Origin: Peptostreptococcaceae bacterium
GTDB taxonomy: Bacteria > Bacillota > Clostridia > Peptostreptococcales > Peptostreptococcaceae
Assembly: GCA_902363255.1 (NCBI GenBank)
Contig: CABIZO010000001.1
Span: 1-64,000, forward strand
Length of the DNA: 64,000 nucleotides
Direction of reading: 5' to 3'
Position numbers and translations under genes: made by a program. The notes below the pieces were generated by a model, which saw nothing but the letters and a program-made list of their open reading frames with translations, had not been told where the DNA came from and did no database searches. Shown here in pieces: positions 44,566 to 55,769 of this stretch. Position 1 is the stretch's first letter. Each line of letters starts with the position of its first letter.

Positions 44566-45138
44566 ATGTATAGACCAGTAAACCATGGTTATATTGAAGT
44601 AGTAGTTGGACCTATGTATAGTGGAAAGAGCGAAGAATTAATCAGAAGATTAAAAAGAGCTAAAATTGCAAAACAAAATATTGTTGTATTTAAACCTCAT
44701 ATAGATGATAGATATAGTAAAAAAGATGTTGTATCTCATAGTGGGGACAGTATAGAAGCTATTCCAATAGAAAAAGCCTCTGATATTTATGATTTAATAG
44801 ATGAAGATGTTCAAGTTGTAGGAATAGATGAGGTTCAATTTTTTGATGAAAAAGTAGTAGATATAGCTATTGACTTAGCTAACAAGGGAGTAAGAGTCAT
44901 AGCAGCAGGTCTAGATATGGATTTCAAAGGAGAACCATTTGGTCCAACACCGAAGCTTTTAGCAGTTGCTGAATTTGTAGATAAAATTCAAGCAATTTGT
45001 TCTGTGTGTGGGCAACCAGCAACAAGATCACAAAGATTAATAGATGGAAAACCAGCAAGATACGATGATCCTATTATTCAAGTAGGTGCTGTAGAAAGCT
45101 ATGAAGCTAGATGCAGAAAGTGTCATGTAGTAAAATAA
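44566..45138 (+). CDS. tdk: Thymidine kinase
   Basis: Tdk phosphorylates thymidine in the salvage pathway. The 190-residue type II enzyme has the P-loop [14 protein letters not shown] near residue 15, the Asp/Glu box IDEVQFFD near residue 87 and the C-terminal zinc Cys pairs CSVC and CRKC. TTAGGAGGTTCG precedes the ATG. It is followed by a terminator. Confidence 0.96.
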   Translation: MYRPVNHGYIEVVVGPMYSGKSEELIRRLKRAKIAKQNIVVFKPHIDDRYSKKDVVSHSGDSIEAIPIEKASDIYDLIDEDVQVVGIDEVQFFDEKVVDIAIDLANKGVRVIAAGLDMDFKGEPFGPTPKLLAVAEFVDKIQAICSVCGQPATRSQRLIDGKPARYDDPIIQVGAVESYEARCRKCHVVK

Positions 45139-45146
45139 ATTATTAA

Positions 45147-45186
45147 CCCCTTAAAAGTATAATATAATACTCTAAGGGGAATTTTT
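45147..45186 (+). terminator. tdk terminator
   Basis: CCCCTTA at 45147-45153 and TAAGGGG at 45173-45179, with inner AGTAT/ATACT pairing, form a long hairpin. A T-run follows. Confidence 0.8.
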
Positions 45187-45235
45187 ATATTATAATAGTT
45201 TTAGTATCTGAAAAATTATTATGAGGAGTATAATG

Positions 45236-46132
45236 ATGAAAAAGCAAAATGTTGGTGGGCAAGCTGTAATAGAAGGCGTTATGATGCAATCTAAAAACTA
45301 TAGAGCCATTGCAGTTAGAAAAAGTAATGGGAAAATAGAACTGAAAAAAGAGAGAATAAAAAGCTGGGTACAAGATAAAAAAATAGATAAGATACCTTTC
45401 TTAAGAGGTGCTTTTGTATTATTTGAAACTATGATACAAGGTATGAAAAGTTTAAATTATTCTTCGGAATTTTTCATGGAAGATGATGAAGAAGAGGAAG
45501 ATGCAATAGATAGATTCTTAAAAAAAATATTTAAAGATAAAGCTAATGATGCAATTATGGCAGTATCCTTAATCCTTGCTATGGTAATTTCTGTTGGTCT
45601 TTTTGTATTAATACCTACAACTATAAGTGGTTTCTTTTCAGGAATCATAAAAAATAATATAGTACTAAATTTAATAGAAGGCATAATTAGAATAAGTATA
45701 TTAATTTTATATATGTTAGGTATATCTAAGAATGAAGATATAAAAAGAACCTTTATGTATCATGGTGCAGAACATAAGGCAATTTATTGTTATGAAAATG
45801 AGTTAGAATTGACAGTGGAAAATGCAAAAAAATTTACAACATTACATCCTAGATGTGGAACAAACTTTTTATTTATAGTAATGGCAACATCAATCATACT
45901 ATTTTCGTTTTTTGGATGGCCAAATATTTTTGCGAGAATAGTAATGAGAATAATATGCATACCTATAGTTGCTGGCATATCTTACGAGATAATAAAATTT
46001 CTTGGGAAATATAATAATATATTAAGCAAAATTGTTGCTTATCCAGGAATGATGTTACAAAAAATTACTACAAAAGAACCAAATGATGAACAATTAGAGG
46101 TAGCAATAAAGGCATTAAAAGCTGTAATTTAA
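45236..46132 (+). CDS. DUF1385 membrane protein (YqhQ-like)
   Basis: This 299-residue (or 300-residue) membrane protein has the conserved start NVGGQAVIEGVMMQSKNYRAIAV, several hydrophobic segments from about residue 105, and the YHGAEHKAIYCYE motif near residue 183. Those features match the DUF1385/YqhQ family. GAGGAG at 45223-45228 fits the ATGs at 45233 and 45236. In clostridia this gene often precedes prmC and prfA, as here. The biochemical role is not established. Confidence 0.88.
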   Translation: MKKQNVGGQAVIEGVMMQSKNYRAIAVRKSNGKIELKKERIKSWVQDKKIDKIPFLRGAFVLFETMIQGMKSLNYSSEFFMEDDEEEEDAIDRFLKKIFKDKANDAIMAVSLILAMVISVGLFVLIPTTISGFFSGIIKNNIVLNLIEGIIRISILILYMLGISKNEDIKRTFMYHGAEHKAIYCYENELELTVENAKKFTTLHPRCGTNFLFIVMATSIILFSFFGWPNIFARIVMRIICIPIVAGISYEIIKFLGKYNNILSKIVAYPGMMLQKITTKEPNDEQLEVAIKALKAVI

Positions 46133-46152
46133 GAGAAATAAGGGAGAAACTT

Positions 46153-46998
46153 ATGACTATTAAGGAAATAATTATAAGATATTCAAAAGAACTTGAAGAA
46201 ATAAGTCCTACGCCTAGGCTTGATGTAGAAACCTTGCTACAAAAAGCTCTTGATGTGGATAGATTATATATACTTTTAAATTTAGAGAGAAATCTAAATG
46301 AAGATGAAGAAAAATTATTTAATAAATTTATAAATGAAAGATTAAATAATAGACCAATTGCTTATATAGTAGGAAATCGTGAGTTTATGGGATTAGATTT
46401 TTATGTTCAAGAAGGTGTTCTAATACCTAGACCAGATACGGAAGTATTAGTTGAAGAGGTTATTGAACTAGGGAAAAATAAAGGTCCTATAAATATTCTT
46501 GATATAGGTACAGGTTCTGGAGCTATTACTGTAAGTTTAGCTAAATATTTAGATAATGCAAAAGTTACTTCAGTAGATATATCAGATATAGCTTTAGAAA
46601 TTGGTAAAAAGAATGCTATAAGTAATAATGTTGATGATAAAATAACTTTTATTAAATCAGATTTATTTACAAATATAGATAAAAATATGAAATTTGATAT
46701 AATAGTATCTAATCCACCATATATAAAAAGAGAAGTTATTAAAACTTTAGACAAACAGGTTAAGGATTTTGAACCATATAATGCCCTAGAGGGTGGAATA
46801 GATGGTTTAGATTTTTATAGAGCAATAACTACACAAGCGAAAAACTATCTTAATAAAGACGGAATTCTGGCATATGAAGTGGGCCATGACCAAAGTGAAG
46901 ATGTTGGTAAGTTAATGGAGAAGGATGGATATACTAATATATATACTAGAAAAGACTTACAACAAATTGACAGAGTTGTTATAGGTAGTGTTTTATGA
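46153..46998 (+). CDS. prmC: Release factor glutamine methyltransferase PrmC
   Basis: PrmC methylates the Gln of the GGQ loop in release factors, here probably of PrfA encoded next door. The 281-residue protein has the SAM motif LDIGTGSGAITVSLA near residue 115 and the catalytic SNPPYI near residue 185. AAGGGAG precedes the ATG. The prmC-prfA pairing is conserved. Confidence 0.96.
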   Translation: MTIKEIIIRYSKELEEISPTPRLDVETLLQKALDVDRLYILLNLERNLNEDEEKLFNKFINERLNNRPIAYIVGNREFMGLDFYVQEGVLIPRPDTEVLVEEVIELGKNKGPINILDIGTGSGAITVSLAKYLDNAKVTSVDISDIALEIGKKNAISNNVDDKITFIKSDLFTNIDKNMKFDIIVSNPPYIKREVIKTLDKQVKDFEPYNALEGGIDGLDFYRAITTQAKNYLNKDGILAYEVGHDQSEDVGKLMEKDGYTNIYTRKDLQQIDRVVIGSVL

Positions 46999-47042
46999 TA
47001 TAATGAATTGCTTGAAATTGTACGAAAAAAGAGGTGAACGGT

Positions 47043-48107
47043 ATGTTAAACAAACTACAGGTTTTAGAAGATAAATACAAAGATTTAACTGAAAAAATCA
47101 GTGATATGGAAATAATAAATGACCAAAAAGTTTGGCAAAAGTATATGAAAGAACATGCAGATTTAGAGCCTATCGTTAATAAATACAGAGAATATAAAAA
47201 TGTATTAAATGACCTTAGTGAATCTAAAGCTATATTAGAAGAAGAATCTGATGAGGAACTAAGAGAATTAGCTAAAATGGAGATATCTGAACTAGAGGAT
47301 CAAGTTGAACCATTAGAAGCAGAATTAAAAATTCTTTTATTACCAAAAGACCCTAACGATGAAAAGAACGTTATAGTTGAAATAAGAGGGGGAGCAGGTG
47401 GAGATGAAGCTGCTCTATTTGCAGGAAACTTATTCAGAATGTATTCTAGATACGCTGAAAGAAGAAGATGGAAAATGGAACTTTTAAGTGCTAGTGATAC
47501 TGGAGTTGGAGGATACAAAGAAGTATCTTTCTTAATAAAAGGTAAAGGTGCTTACTCAAGACTTAAATATGAGTCAGGAGTTCATAGAGTTCAAAGAATA
47601 CCAGCTACTGAATCTGGTGGAAGAATCCATACTTCAACTGCTACAGTTGCAGTTTTACCAGAAGTAGAAGATGTAGAAGTAGAAATAAATCCAAATGATT
47701 TAAGAATAGACGTATTCCGTGCATCAGGAAATGGTGGACAGTGCGTAAATACAACTGACTCAGCTGTAAGAATAACTCATATTCCTACTGGTGAAGTTGT
47801 ATCTTGCCAAGATGAAAAGTCACAGTTAAAAAATAAAGAAAAAGCTTTAAAAGTTTTAAAAGCTAGACTTTATGATAAAGCTTTATCAGAGCAACATGAT
47901 GAAGTAGCAGCAGAAAGAAGAAGTCAGGTTGGTACTGGAGATAGATCTGAAAGAATAAGAACTTACAATTACCCACAAGGTAGAGTAAGTGATCATAGAA
48001 TAAACTTAACTCTTTATAAATTAGACCAATTTTTAGATGGTGATCTAGATGAAATGATAGATGCTCTAATTACAGAAGATCAAACTAAAAAAATGACAGC
48101 AATATAA
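47043..48107 (+). CDS. prfA: Peptide chain release factor 1
   Basis: RF1 reads UAA and UAG stop codons. The 354-residue protein contains GSGNGGQ-type [20 protein letters not shown] with the catalytic GGQ near residue 232, and the PAT-type stop-recognition tripeptide in RIPATES near residue 185. The ATG at 47043 is set by GAGGTGA at 47031-47037. It is downstream of prmC. Confidence 0.97.
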   Translation: MLNKLQVLEDKYKDLTEKISDMEIINDQKVWQKYMKEHADLEPIVNKYREYKNVLNDLSESKAILEEESDEELRELAKMEISELEDQVEPLEAELKILLLPKDPNDEKNVIVEIRGGAGGDEAALFAGNLFRMYSRYAERRRWKMELLSASDTGVGGYKEVSFLIKGKGAYSRLKYESGVHRVQRIPATESGGRIHTSTATVAVLPEVEDVEVEINPNDLRIDVFRASGNGGQCVNTTDSAVRITHIPTGEVVSCQDEKSQLKNKEKALKVLKARLYDKALSEQHDEVAAERRSQVGTGDRSERIRTYNYPQGRVSDHRINLTLYKLDQFLDGDLDEMIDALITEDQTKKMTAI

Positions 48108-48135
48108 AATCCCTAAATTTTTAGGGATTTTTTCT
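48107..48135 (+). terminator. prfA terminator
   Basis: AATCCCTAAA and TTTAGGGATT form the stem directly after the prfA stop codon. Ts follow. Confidence 0.92.
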
Positions 48136-48201
48136 ATAGGTACTTAAATATAATTGAATAGAATGATATATTAAAATATAAATATGGGGTGAATTAGATA
48201 A

Positions 48202-48882
48202 ATGATACTAAAAGTCACGTTGATAGGATTATTGGCTGGAGTATTAGGTACAGGAATGGGAGGAATATTATCTGCTATATTTAGAAAAGAAGTAGACAAG
48301 TACCTTAATTTTTGTATGGGATTTTCCGGGGGTATTATGTTAGCTGTAGTAGTTTTTGATTTAATGAAAGAGGCGATGGAATTAAACGGTGTAATTTATA
48401 CAATAACATTTACATTTATGGGAGTATTACTAACTATGTTTATAAAAAGTAGACTGGATTTTGCTGGAAATATGAAATCGGGATACTTAATATTTATAAG
48501 TATATTACTACATAATTTACCAGAAGGACTGGCAATAGGCTCATCATTTATATCAGCAGAAACTCTAGGAATAACCCTTGCCATAGTAATTGGATTACAT
48601 AATATACCGGAGGGTTTAGCAACAGCACTTAGTTTGGCTGGTGCTAGGGTACCTGCTAAAAAAATAATTTTATTCACATTTATTGCTGGTATACCTATGG
48701 GAATAGGCAGTTTTTTAGGCGTGTATTTCGCAGGAATTTTTAAATCATTAATAGGTGTATTTCTATCTTTGGCAGCAGGAACAATGCTATTTGTAGTGTT
48801 GGATGAAATAATGCCAAAATCGAAAAGTCTATATAGTATAATTGGTTTTTTAATAGGAACAATAATTGTATATTATATATAG
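48202..48882 (+). CDS. ZIP-family metal transporter
   Basis: ZIP transporters import zinc or other divalent metals. The 226-residue protein has about eight hydrophobic segments and the two metal-site motifs LLHNLPEGLAIG near residue 110 and LHNIPEGLATAL near residue 133. It is a ZupT-like single-domain form without a long His-rich loop. GGGGTGAATT lies upstream. The metal specificity cannot be read from sequence. Confidence 0.93.
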   Translation: MILKVTLIGLLAGVLGTGMGGILSAIFRKEVDKYLNFCMGFSGGIMLAVVVFDLMKEAMELNGVIYTITFTFMGVLLTMFIKSRLDFAGNMKSGYLIFISILLHNLPEGLAIGSSFISAETLGITLAIVIGLHNIPEGLATALSLAGARVPAKKIILFTFIAGIPMGIGSFLGVYFAGIFKSLIGVFLSLAAGTMLFVVLDEIMPKSKSLYSIIGFLIGTIIVYYI

Positions 48883-48911
48883 ATTTACTTAAGAAGGGAG
48901 TGAGAAATAAA

Positions 48912-49949
48912 ATGACATTTATAAGTAAGATTGACGAAAATCATATAGATAAAGAGGAAATAAAAAGACAAGCAGAAATCTTAAAAGAAGGTAAAACTGT
49001 AATATTTCCGACAGAAACAGTTTATGGATTAGGAGCAAATGCTCTCGATGAAAAGGCAGTAAGTAAAATTTATGAAGCAAAGGGACGACCTAGTGATAAT
49101 CCGCTAATAGTACATATATATGATAAGAAACAAGTTAATGACTTAGCAGAAGAAATAAATGAAAATGCAAAAATTATAATGAATAGATTTTGGCCAGGTC
49201 CAATAACTATTATATTAAAGAAAAAGGATATAGTTCCAATGAGAACTAGTGGAGGTTTAAATACGGTAGCAATTAGAATGCCTTCTAATCCAATTGCAAA
49301 GGCACTTTTAGAAGCTGTTGAATTACCTATTGCAGCACCGTCAGCTAATATTTCAGGAAGACCATCTCCTACAAGAGGTAAACATGTATATGAAGAAATG
49401 AATAACAGAGTAGATGGAATTATTTTAGGGGGCGATTGTACTTTTGGCTTGGAATCGACAGTACTGGATTTAACAGGAGATATTCCTACTATACTAAGAC
49501 CAGGAAGTATAACAAAAGAAGATTTAGAAGATGTTATTGGAAAAGTGAATGTAGATCCAGCATTAGAAAAAAAAGAAGATAATATAAGAGCTAAAGCTCC
49601 AGGAATGAAATATAAGCATTATTCACCAAATGCAGATGTATATATTGTATCAGGAAATATAGAAAATGTTGTAAAAAAGATAAATAAGCTATCTAATGAG
49701 CATACTAAAGAAGGACTAAGATGTGCAGTAATGTGTTTAGAAGAGAATAAAAATAAGTATAAGTGCGATACTATAGTGCTAGGTCGAAACCTGAAAGAAA
49801 TTGCGTCTAATTTATTTGATGCTCTTATTACGGCAGATGAAGAAAAATATGATATAGTATATACGGAGGAGTTTTCTAATAGTGGTGTTGGAAGTGCTAT
49901 AATGAATAGATTACTTAAATCGGCAGGATATAAAATAATTAAAGCCTAA
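48912..49949 (+). CDS. ywlC: Threonylcarbamoyl-AMP synthase (Sua5/YwlC type)
   Basis: The enzyme makes threonylcarbamoyl-AMP for t6A37 in tRNA. The N-terminal YrdC/Sua5 domain includes FPTETVYGLGANA near residue 35 and SANISGRPSPT near residue 145. The interdomain segment APGMKYKHYSP and a C-terminal Sua5 domain show the long form (345 residues). The ATG at 48912 is favoured, with GGGAG at 48896-48900 upstream. Confidence 0.95.
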   Translation: MTFISKIDENHIDKEEIKRQAEILKEGKTVIFPTETVYGLGANALDEKAVSKIYEAKGRPSDNPLIVHIYDKKQVNDLAEEINENAKIIMNRFWPGPITIILKKKDIVPMRTSGGLNTVAIRMPSNPIAKALLEAVELPIAAPSANISGRPSPTRGKHVYEEMNNRVDGIILGGDCTFGLESTVLDLTGDIPTILRPGSITKEDLEDVIGKVNVDPALEKKEDNIRAKAPGMKYKHYSPNADVYIVSGNIENVVKKINKLSNEHTKEGLRCAVMCLEENKNKYKCDTIVLGRNLKEIASNLFDALITADEEKYDIVYTEEFSNSGVGSAIMNRLLKSAGYKIIKA

Positions 49950-50237
49950 TAATTGAAAAAAGTTAAGAAAATAATTATAATAAATAGAATAATTACTTTT
50001 TAAAACTAAAATATTACAAAAAGTGGTAAAATTAGAAAATTCTGAATAAAAATTAAGTGAAAAGTAATAAAATATTTAAAAATTTTATTGTTTCCTATGG
50101 AGTATTAATAGAAAATTATGTATAATTAAATAAAGATAGTTAAAAAAAAATCAAACATAAAAAATACGATGTAATTGAAATAATTATCATAAGATTTTAA
50201 AGATAATTACTTTACATACTAACAAGGAGTTCTAATT
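49950..50237. other. 288-base gap between the Sua5 gene and rpiB
   Basis: The stretch is AT-rich and holds no credible gene. A short inverted pair, AATTATC and GATAATT, lies about 50-70 bases before rpiB. I see no terminator or strong promoter. Confidence 0.5.
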
Positions 50238-50690
50238 ATGAGAATAGGTTTAGGATGTGACCATGGAGGATATAACTTAAAATTGGAAATTATTAATTAT
50301 CTAGAGTCAAAAGGAATAGAGTATATTGATTTTGGAACAAATAATGCACAAGATTCAGTAGATTATCCAATATATGGTGAAAAGGTTGCTAATGCAGTTA
50401 TTTCAAAAGAAGTAGATTATGGAATTGTATGTTGTGGAACAGGTATAGGTATATCTTTAGCAGCAAATAAAGTTCCTGGAATAAGATGTGCTGTTGTTTC
50501 AGATGTTTTTTCTGCAAAAATGTCTAAAGCACACAATAACGTAAATATGCTATCTCTTGGAGAAAGAGTATTAGGAAGAGGTCTTGCATTAGAAATAGTT
50601 GATGCATGGATTAATACAGAATTCGAAGGTGATAGACATTTAAGAAGAGTTGATATGATAATTGACATAGAAAAAAAGCACAATAAATAG
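50238..50690 (+). CDS. rpiB: Ribose-5-phosphate isomerase B
   Basis: RpiB interconverts ribulose 5-phosphate and ribose 5-phosphate. The 150-residue protein has GCDHGGYNLK near residue 5, the catalytic CCGTGIGISLAANK near residue 65 and DRHLRRVD near the end. ACAAGGAGTTCT precedes the ATG. It is co-directional with upp, whose ribosome binding site overlaps the rpiB stop. Confidence 0.96.
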   Translation: MRIGLGCDHGGYNLKLEIINYLESKGIEYIDFGTNNAQDSVDYPIYGEKVANAVISKEVDYGIVCCGTGIGISLAANKVPGIRCAVVSDVFSAKMSKAHNNVNMLSLGERVLGRGLALEIVDAWINTEFEGDRHLRRVDMIIDIEKKHNK

Positions 50691-50699
50691 GAGGTTTAA

Positions 50700-51335
<636 letters not shown>

Positions 51336-51343
51336 TATATTTT

Positions 51344-51374
51344 AAGGAATCTATTATTTTCCAATAGATTCCTT
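51344..51374 (+). terminator. Hairpin between upp and the atp operon
   Basis: AAGGAATCTATT at 51344-51355 and AATAGATTCCTT at 51363-51374 are a perfect 12-bp stem. The downstream T-tract is weak, so some readthrough into the atp genes may occur. Confidence 0.75.
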
Positions 51375-51417
51375 ATGTTTAACTATATATAATAATATAG
51401 AGAGGCATATAAATTAA

Positions 51418-51648
51418 ATGAATAAGAAAAAAAGTACAGGTGCACAAATAGCACAAGCGCTTTCTTTGTTAAGTCAGTTAAGCATTATGATGCTGGTTTC
51501 AATATTTGGATGTTTTTTTATAGGCAAATTTATAGATACTAAATTAAATACAAGCCCTATTTTCATGTTGATTTTTTTAGTAATAGGAATTGGCGGGGCT
51601 TTTATGTCTGTATATAAAACTGTAATTGGATACACAAAAAGGAAGTGA
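51418..51648 (+). CDS. atpZ: AtpZ/AtpI small membrane protein
   Basis: This 76-residue protein has two hydrophobic helices (about residues 15-37 and 45-68) and the AtpZ/AtpI pattern SIFGCFFIGKFIDTKLNTSP. AtpZ and AtpI proteins assist ATP synthase assembly and possibly Ca/Mg transport. It is the first gene of the atp cluster. The ribosome binding site is weak. Confidence 0.85.
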   Translation: MNKKKSTGAQIAQALSLLSQLSIMMLVSIFGCFFIGKFIDTKLNTSPIFMLIFLVIGIGGAFMSVYKTVIGYTKRK

Positions 51649-51654
51649 TAAGTT

Positions 51655-52044
51655 TTGGATATAAAGGTACAACAAGAAGTTAATGAAGTTTCAAAAGGAA
51701 TATGTGTATATGCTGCAATAGTAGGAGTAATATCTTTTTTTATTTCAAAAGAACCAATTCATGTAGTGTTGGGAGTTGTTTTTGGAAGCATAATAGCAGT
51801 ACTGAATTTCAGATTATTAGCACTTACTATGGAAAAAGCAGTAGAACTACCACCTGGAAAAGCACAAGCTTATACTGCGAGTAGATATTTAGTAAGAATG
51901 TTCATTGTAGCAGCAGTTGTATTTGTTTCAGTTAAGAACCCAAATATAAATGTTATAGGAACAGTCTTAGGATTAATAAGTACTCAAATTGTTATATTTA
52001 TTAAGAAATTACTTATATCAAAAATAACGAGAAAGGGGGTATAA
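51655..52044 (+). CDS. atpI: ATP synthase protein I
   Basis: The 129-residue protein has four hydrophobic segments and the ATP synthase I pattern (FGSIIAVLNFRLLALTME). AtpI helps assemble the c-ring. It begins with TTG at 51655, with GGAAGTGA at 51641-51648 overlapping the atpZ stop. Its closeness to atpZ and atpB indicates one transcript. Confidence 0.87.
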   Translation: MDIKVQQEVNEVSKGICVYAAIVGVISFFISKEPIHVVLGVVFGSIIAVLNFRLLALTMEKAVELPPGKAQAYTASRYLVRMFIVAAVVFVSVKNPNINVIGTVLGLISTQIVIFIKKLLISKITRKGV

Positions 52045-52048
52045 ATAA

Positions 52049-52753
52049 GTGAAGTATACACAATGGATAATTACTTTTGCTAACGGTTTCAAAATAAGTG
52101 AAACAGTGGTAACTAGTTGGATTATCATGGCTGGAATAATAATAGCAGCATTTTTACTAACAAGAAATTTAAAGCCCGTACCAACTACTAAAAGACAAAT
52201 AATGTTAGAATATGTAGTTAGTACTTTAAGAAATCTAGTTCAATCAAATATGGGAAGTGATGTAGAGAAAAGAATGCCAAATATGTTGCCTTATATTGGA
52301 TCTTTATTTCTTTTCTTCATATGTTCCAACTTGATAGGTTTGTTAGGTTTTAAGTCTCCTACTACTGATGTTGATACAACATTAGCATGGGCATTAATGA
52401 CTGTATTCTTAATTTATTATGAAGGTATGAAGGCAAAAGGTTTAAGATACTGGAAAGGTTTATTAGAACCAATTCCTTTATTATTACCACTTAACATAGT
52501 AAGTGAATTTGCAACACCAATATCACTTACATTCCGTCCATTTGGTAATATACTTGGAGGGACAGTAATAATGGGATTACTATATCAATTATTAGGATAC
52601 ATATCAACATTAATACCAAATGTATCGATTCCATTCTTACAATTAGTAATACCAGTACCATTACATCTATATTTCGATTTATTCTCAGGATGTTTACAAG
52701 CATTTATATTCGTAATGCTTACAATGGTATTTATTTCAAATGCAACAGAGTAA
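52049..52753 (+). CDS. atpB: ATP synthase subunit a
   Basis: Subunit a forms the ion half-channels beside the c-ring. The 234-residue protein is polytopic and has the essential Arg in the segment FATPISLTFRPFGNILGG near residue 165, plus a C-terminal helix with LPLH-type residues. It starts with GTG at 52049, preceded by AAAGGGGG. It is four bases after atpI. Confidence 0.96.
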   Translation: MKYTQWIITFANGFKISETVVTSWIIMAGIIIAAFLLTRNLKPVPTTKRQIMLEYVVSTLRNLVQSNMGSDVEKRMPNMLPYIGSLFLFFICSNLIGLLGFKSPTTDVDTTLAWALMTVFLIYYEGMKAKGLRYWKGLLEPIPLLLPLNIVSEFATPISLTFRPFGNILGGTVIMGLLYQLLGYISTLIPNVSIPFLQLVIPVPLHLYFDLFSGCLQAFIFVMLTMVFISNATE

Positions 52754-52837
52754 AGTGTATGCAATTAATTTATTAAGCATATTAAAATAAAAACTTATAA
52801 ATAATTAGAAAAGTTAAATTTAAGGAGGATTAAAATT

Positions 52838-53089
52838 ATGGAAATGGCACAAGCAATCGCAATCGCAGGTTCTGCAATAGGAGCAGGAATAGCTGTTATA
52901 TCAGGTATAGGTTCAGGGATAGGACAAGGTTTTGCTGCAGGTAAAGGTGCAGAAGCTGTTGGTAATCAACCAGAAGCTAAAGGTGATATCATATCTACAA
53001 TGTTATTAGGGGCTGCAGTTGCAGAATCTACAGGTATATATGGTCTTGTTATATCTATAATCCTAATATTTGCAAATCCATGGGTATAG
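52838..53089 (+). CDS. atpE: ATP synthase subunit c, Na+-type
   Basis: Subunit c forms the rotor ring. The 83-residue hairpin has Gly-rich first helix motifs ([17 protein letters not shown]) and a second helix with AESTGIY. Q30, E63, S64 and Y68 match the Na+-binding positions of the Ilyobacter tartaricus c-ring (Q32, E65, S66, Y70). This supports Na+ rather than H+ coupling. TTAAGGAGGATTAA is the strongest ribosome binding site in the operon, as expected for a subunit needed in many copies. Confidence 0.97.
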   Translation: MEMAQAIAIAGSAIGAGIAVISGIGSGIGQGFAAGKGAEAVGNQPEAKGDIISTMLLGAAVAESTGIYGLVISIILIFANPWV

Positions 53090-53114
53090 AATTGGGCATA
53101 ATTTTTATTGATAT

Positions 53115-53154
53115 TTATAGTTAGGAGATATTATAAATAATCTTCTAACTATAA
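53115..53154 (+). repeat. Long hairpin between atpE and atpF
   Basis: TTATAGTTAGGAGAT at 53115-53129 pairs with ATCTTCTAACTATAA at 53140-53154 through 15 bp, including one G-U. There is no T-run. It sits in the only long gap inside the operon apart from that before atpE. It may stabilise the atpE mRNA or set subunit stoichiometry. Confidence 0.75.
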
Positions 53155-53184
53155 ATTATGGTTGATGGAAAGGAGGATTAATAG

Positions 53185-53685
53185 ATGGGTTTAAAACCAG
53201 TAGTAACGTTAACTTACGAACTAGTATTCCAGATAGTAAATACTATTATTTTATTCTGGGTACTTAAGAAAATATTATTCAAACCAGTTTTGAATATAAT
53301 AGATTCTAGAGAAAATGCAATAAAAGAAGACATAGCTACAGGAGAAAAAGCTAAAAATGAAGGATTGGCTTTAAAATCTGAGTATGAGAAAAAGCTTTCA
53401 GTTGCTAAAAGCGAAGGTCAAGAAATCATAAAACAAGCTACTATTAGAGCTGAGCAAAAGTCAGAAGAAATAATATCTACTGCTAAAGAAGAAGCAATTA
53501 GCTTAAAAGATAGAGCTAATAAAGACATAGTTCAAGAGAGAGAAAAAGTTATGAATGAACTTAAAAATGATATCTCTAGTATAGCTATACTTGCCGCTTC
53601 TAAAGTAATAGAAGAAGATATTGATCAAGCTAAACACGAGGAAATGATAAACAAATTTATCGAAGAGGTGGGCGAAGCTAAATGA
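53185..53685 (+). CDS. atpF: ATP synthase subunit b
   Basis: Subunit b is the peripheral stalk. The 166-residue protein has an N-terminal membrane helix (about residues 8-28, VFQIVNTIILFWVLKKILF) and a long charged coiled coil. AAAGGAGGATT precedes the ATG. It overlaps atpH by four bases (ATGA). Confidence 0.96.
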   Translation: MGLKPVVTLTYELVFQIVNTIILFWVLKKILFKPVLNIIDSRENAIKEDIATGEKAKNEGLALKSEYEKKLSVAKSEGQEIIKQATIRAEQKSEEIISTAKEEAISLKDRANKDIVQEREKVMNELKNDISSIAILAASKVIEEDIDQAKHEEMINKFIEEVGEAK

Positions 53686-54224
53686 TAGATATAATAGCTA
53701 ACAGATATGCAGAAGCTCTATTCCAACTAAGTGAAGAAGAAAATATAACTAATGTAATTTATAATGAGTTACACAGTGTAGTAGATCTAGTAAAAAGTAA
53801 TAAAGACTTAAATAATGTTCTAAAATCTCCTTTAGTTCCTAAAGTTGAGAAGATTCAATTAATCGAGACGTTATTTAATAATAAAATTAATAATAACTTA
53901 AAAAATTTCTTAAAAATACTAGTTGAAAAGGGAAGAATATCTTCTTTAAAATCAATAGAATTAACATTTAAACAATTATTAAATGATAGAGATAATATAA
54001 TCGAGGGTACTGTAATTAGTGCTATTCCTTTAACTTCTAAAAAAGTTAAGGAATTAGAAGAAAAACTTTCAAAAAAATATAATAAAAATGTTACTTTAGA
54101 GAACAAAGTTGATGAGAGTATATTAGGTGGGGTTTTAGTAAGATTAGGAAATACACAAATTGACGGATCTGTAAAAACTCGTTTAGATAATATAAAAGAC
54201 CAACTTTCTCAAGTAATTTCTTAG
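53682..54224 (+). CDS. atpH: ATP synthase subunit delta
   Basis: Delta links the peripheral stalk to the alpha subunits. The 180-residue protein has the helical N domain (ANRYAEALFQLSEEE) and the C-terminal motif LGGVLVRLGNTQIDGSVKTR. It is translationally coupled to atpF by a four-base overlap. Confidence 0.96.
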   Translation: MIDIIANRYAEALFQLSEEENITNVIYNELHSVVDLVKSNKDLNNVLKSPLVPKVEKIQLIETLFNNKINNNLKNFLKILVEKGRISSLKSIELTFKQLLNDRDNIIEGTVISAIPLTSKKVKELEEKLSKKYNKNVTLENKVDESILGGVLVRLGNTQIDGSVKTRLDNIKDQLSQVIS

Positions 54225-55742
<1,518 letters not shown>

Positions 55743-55769
55743 TCCTTTTTAACAAAGGAGGTAAATTAA

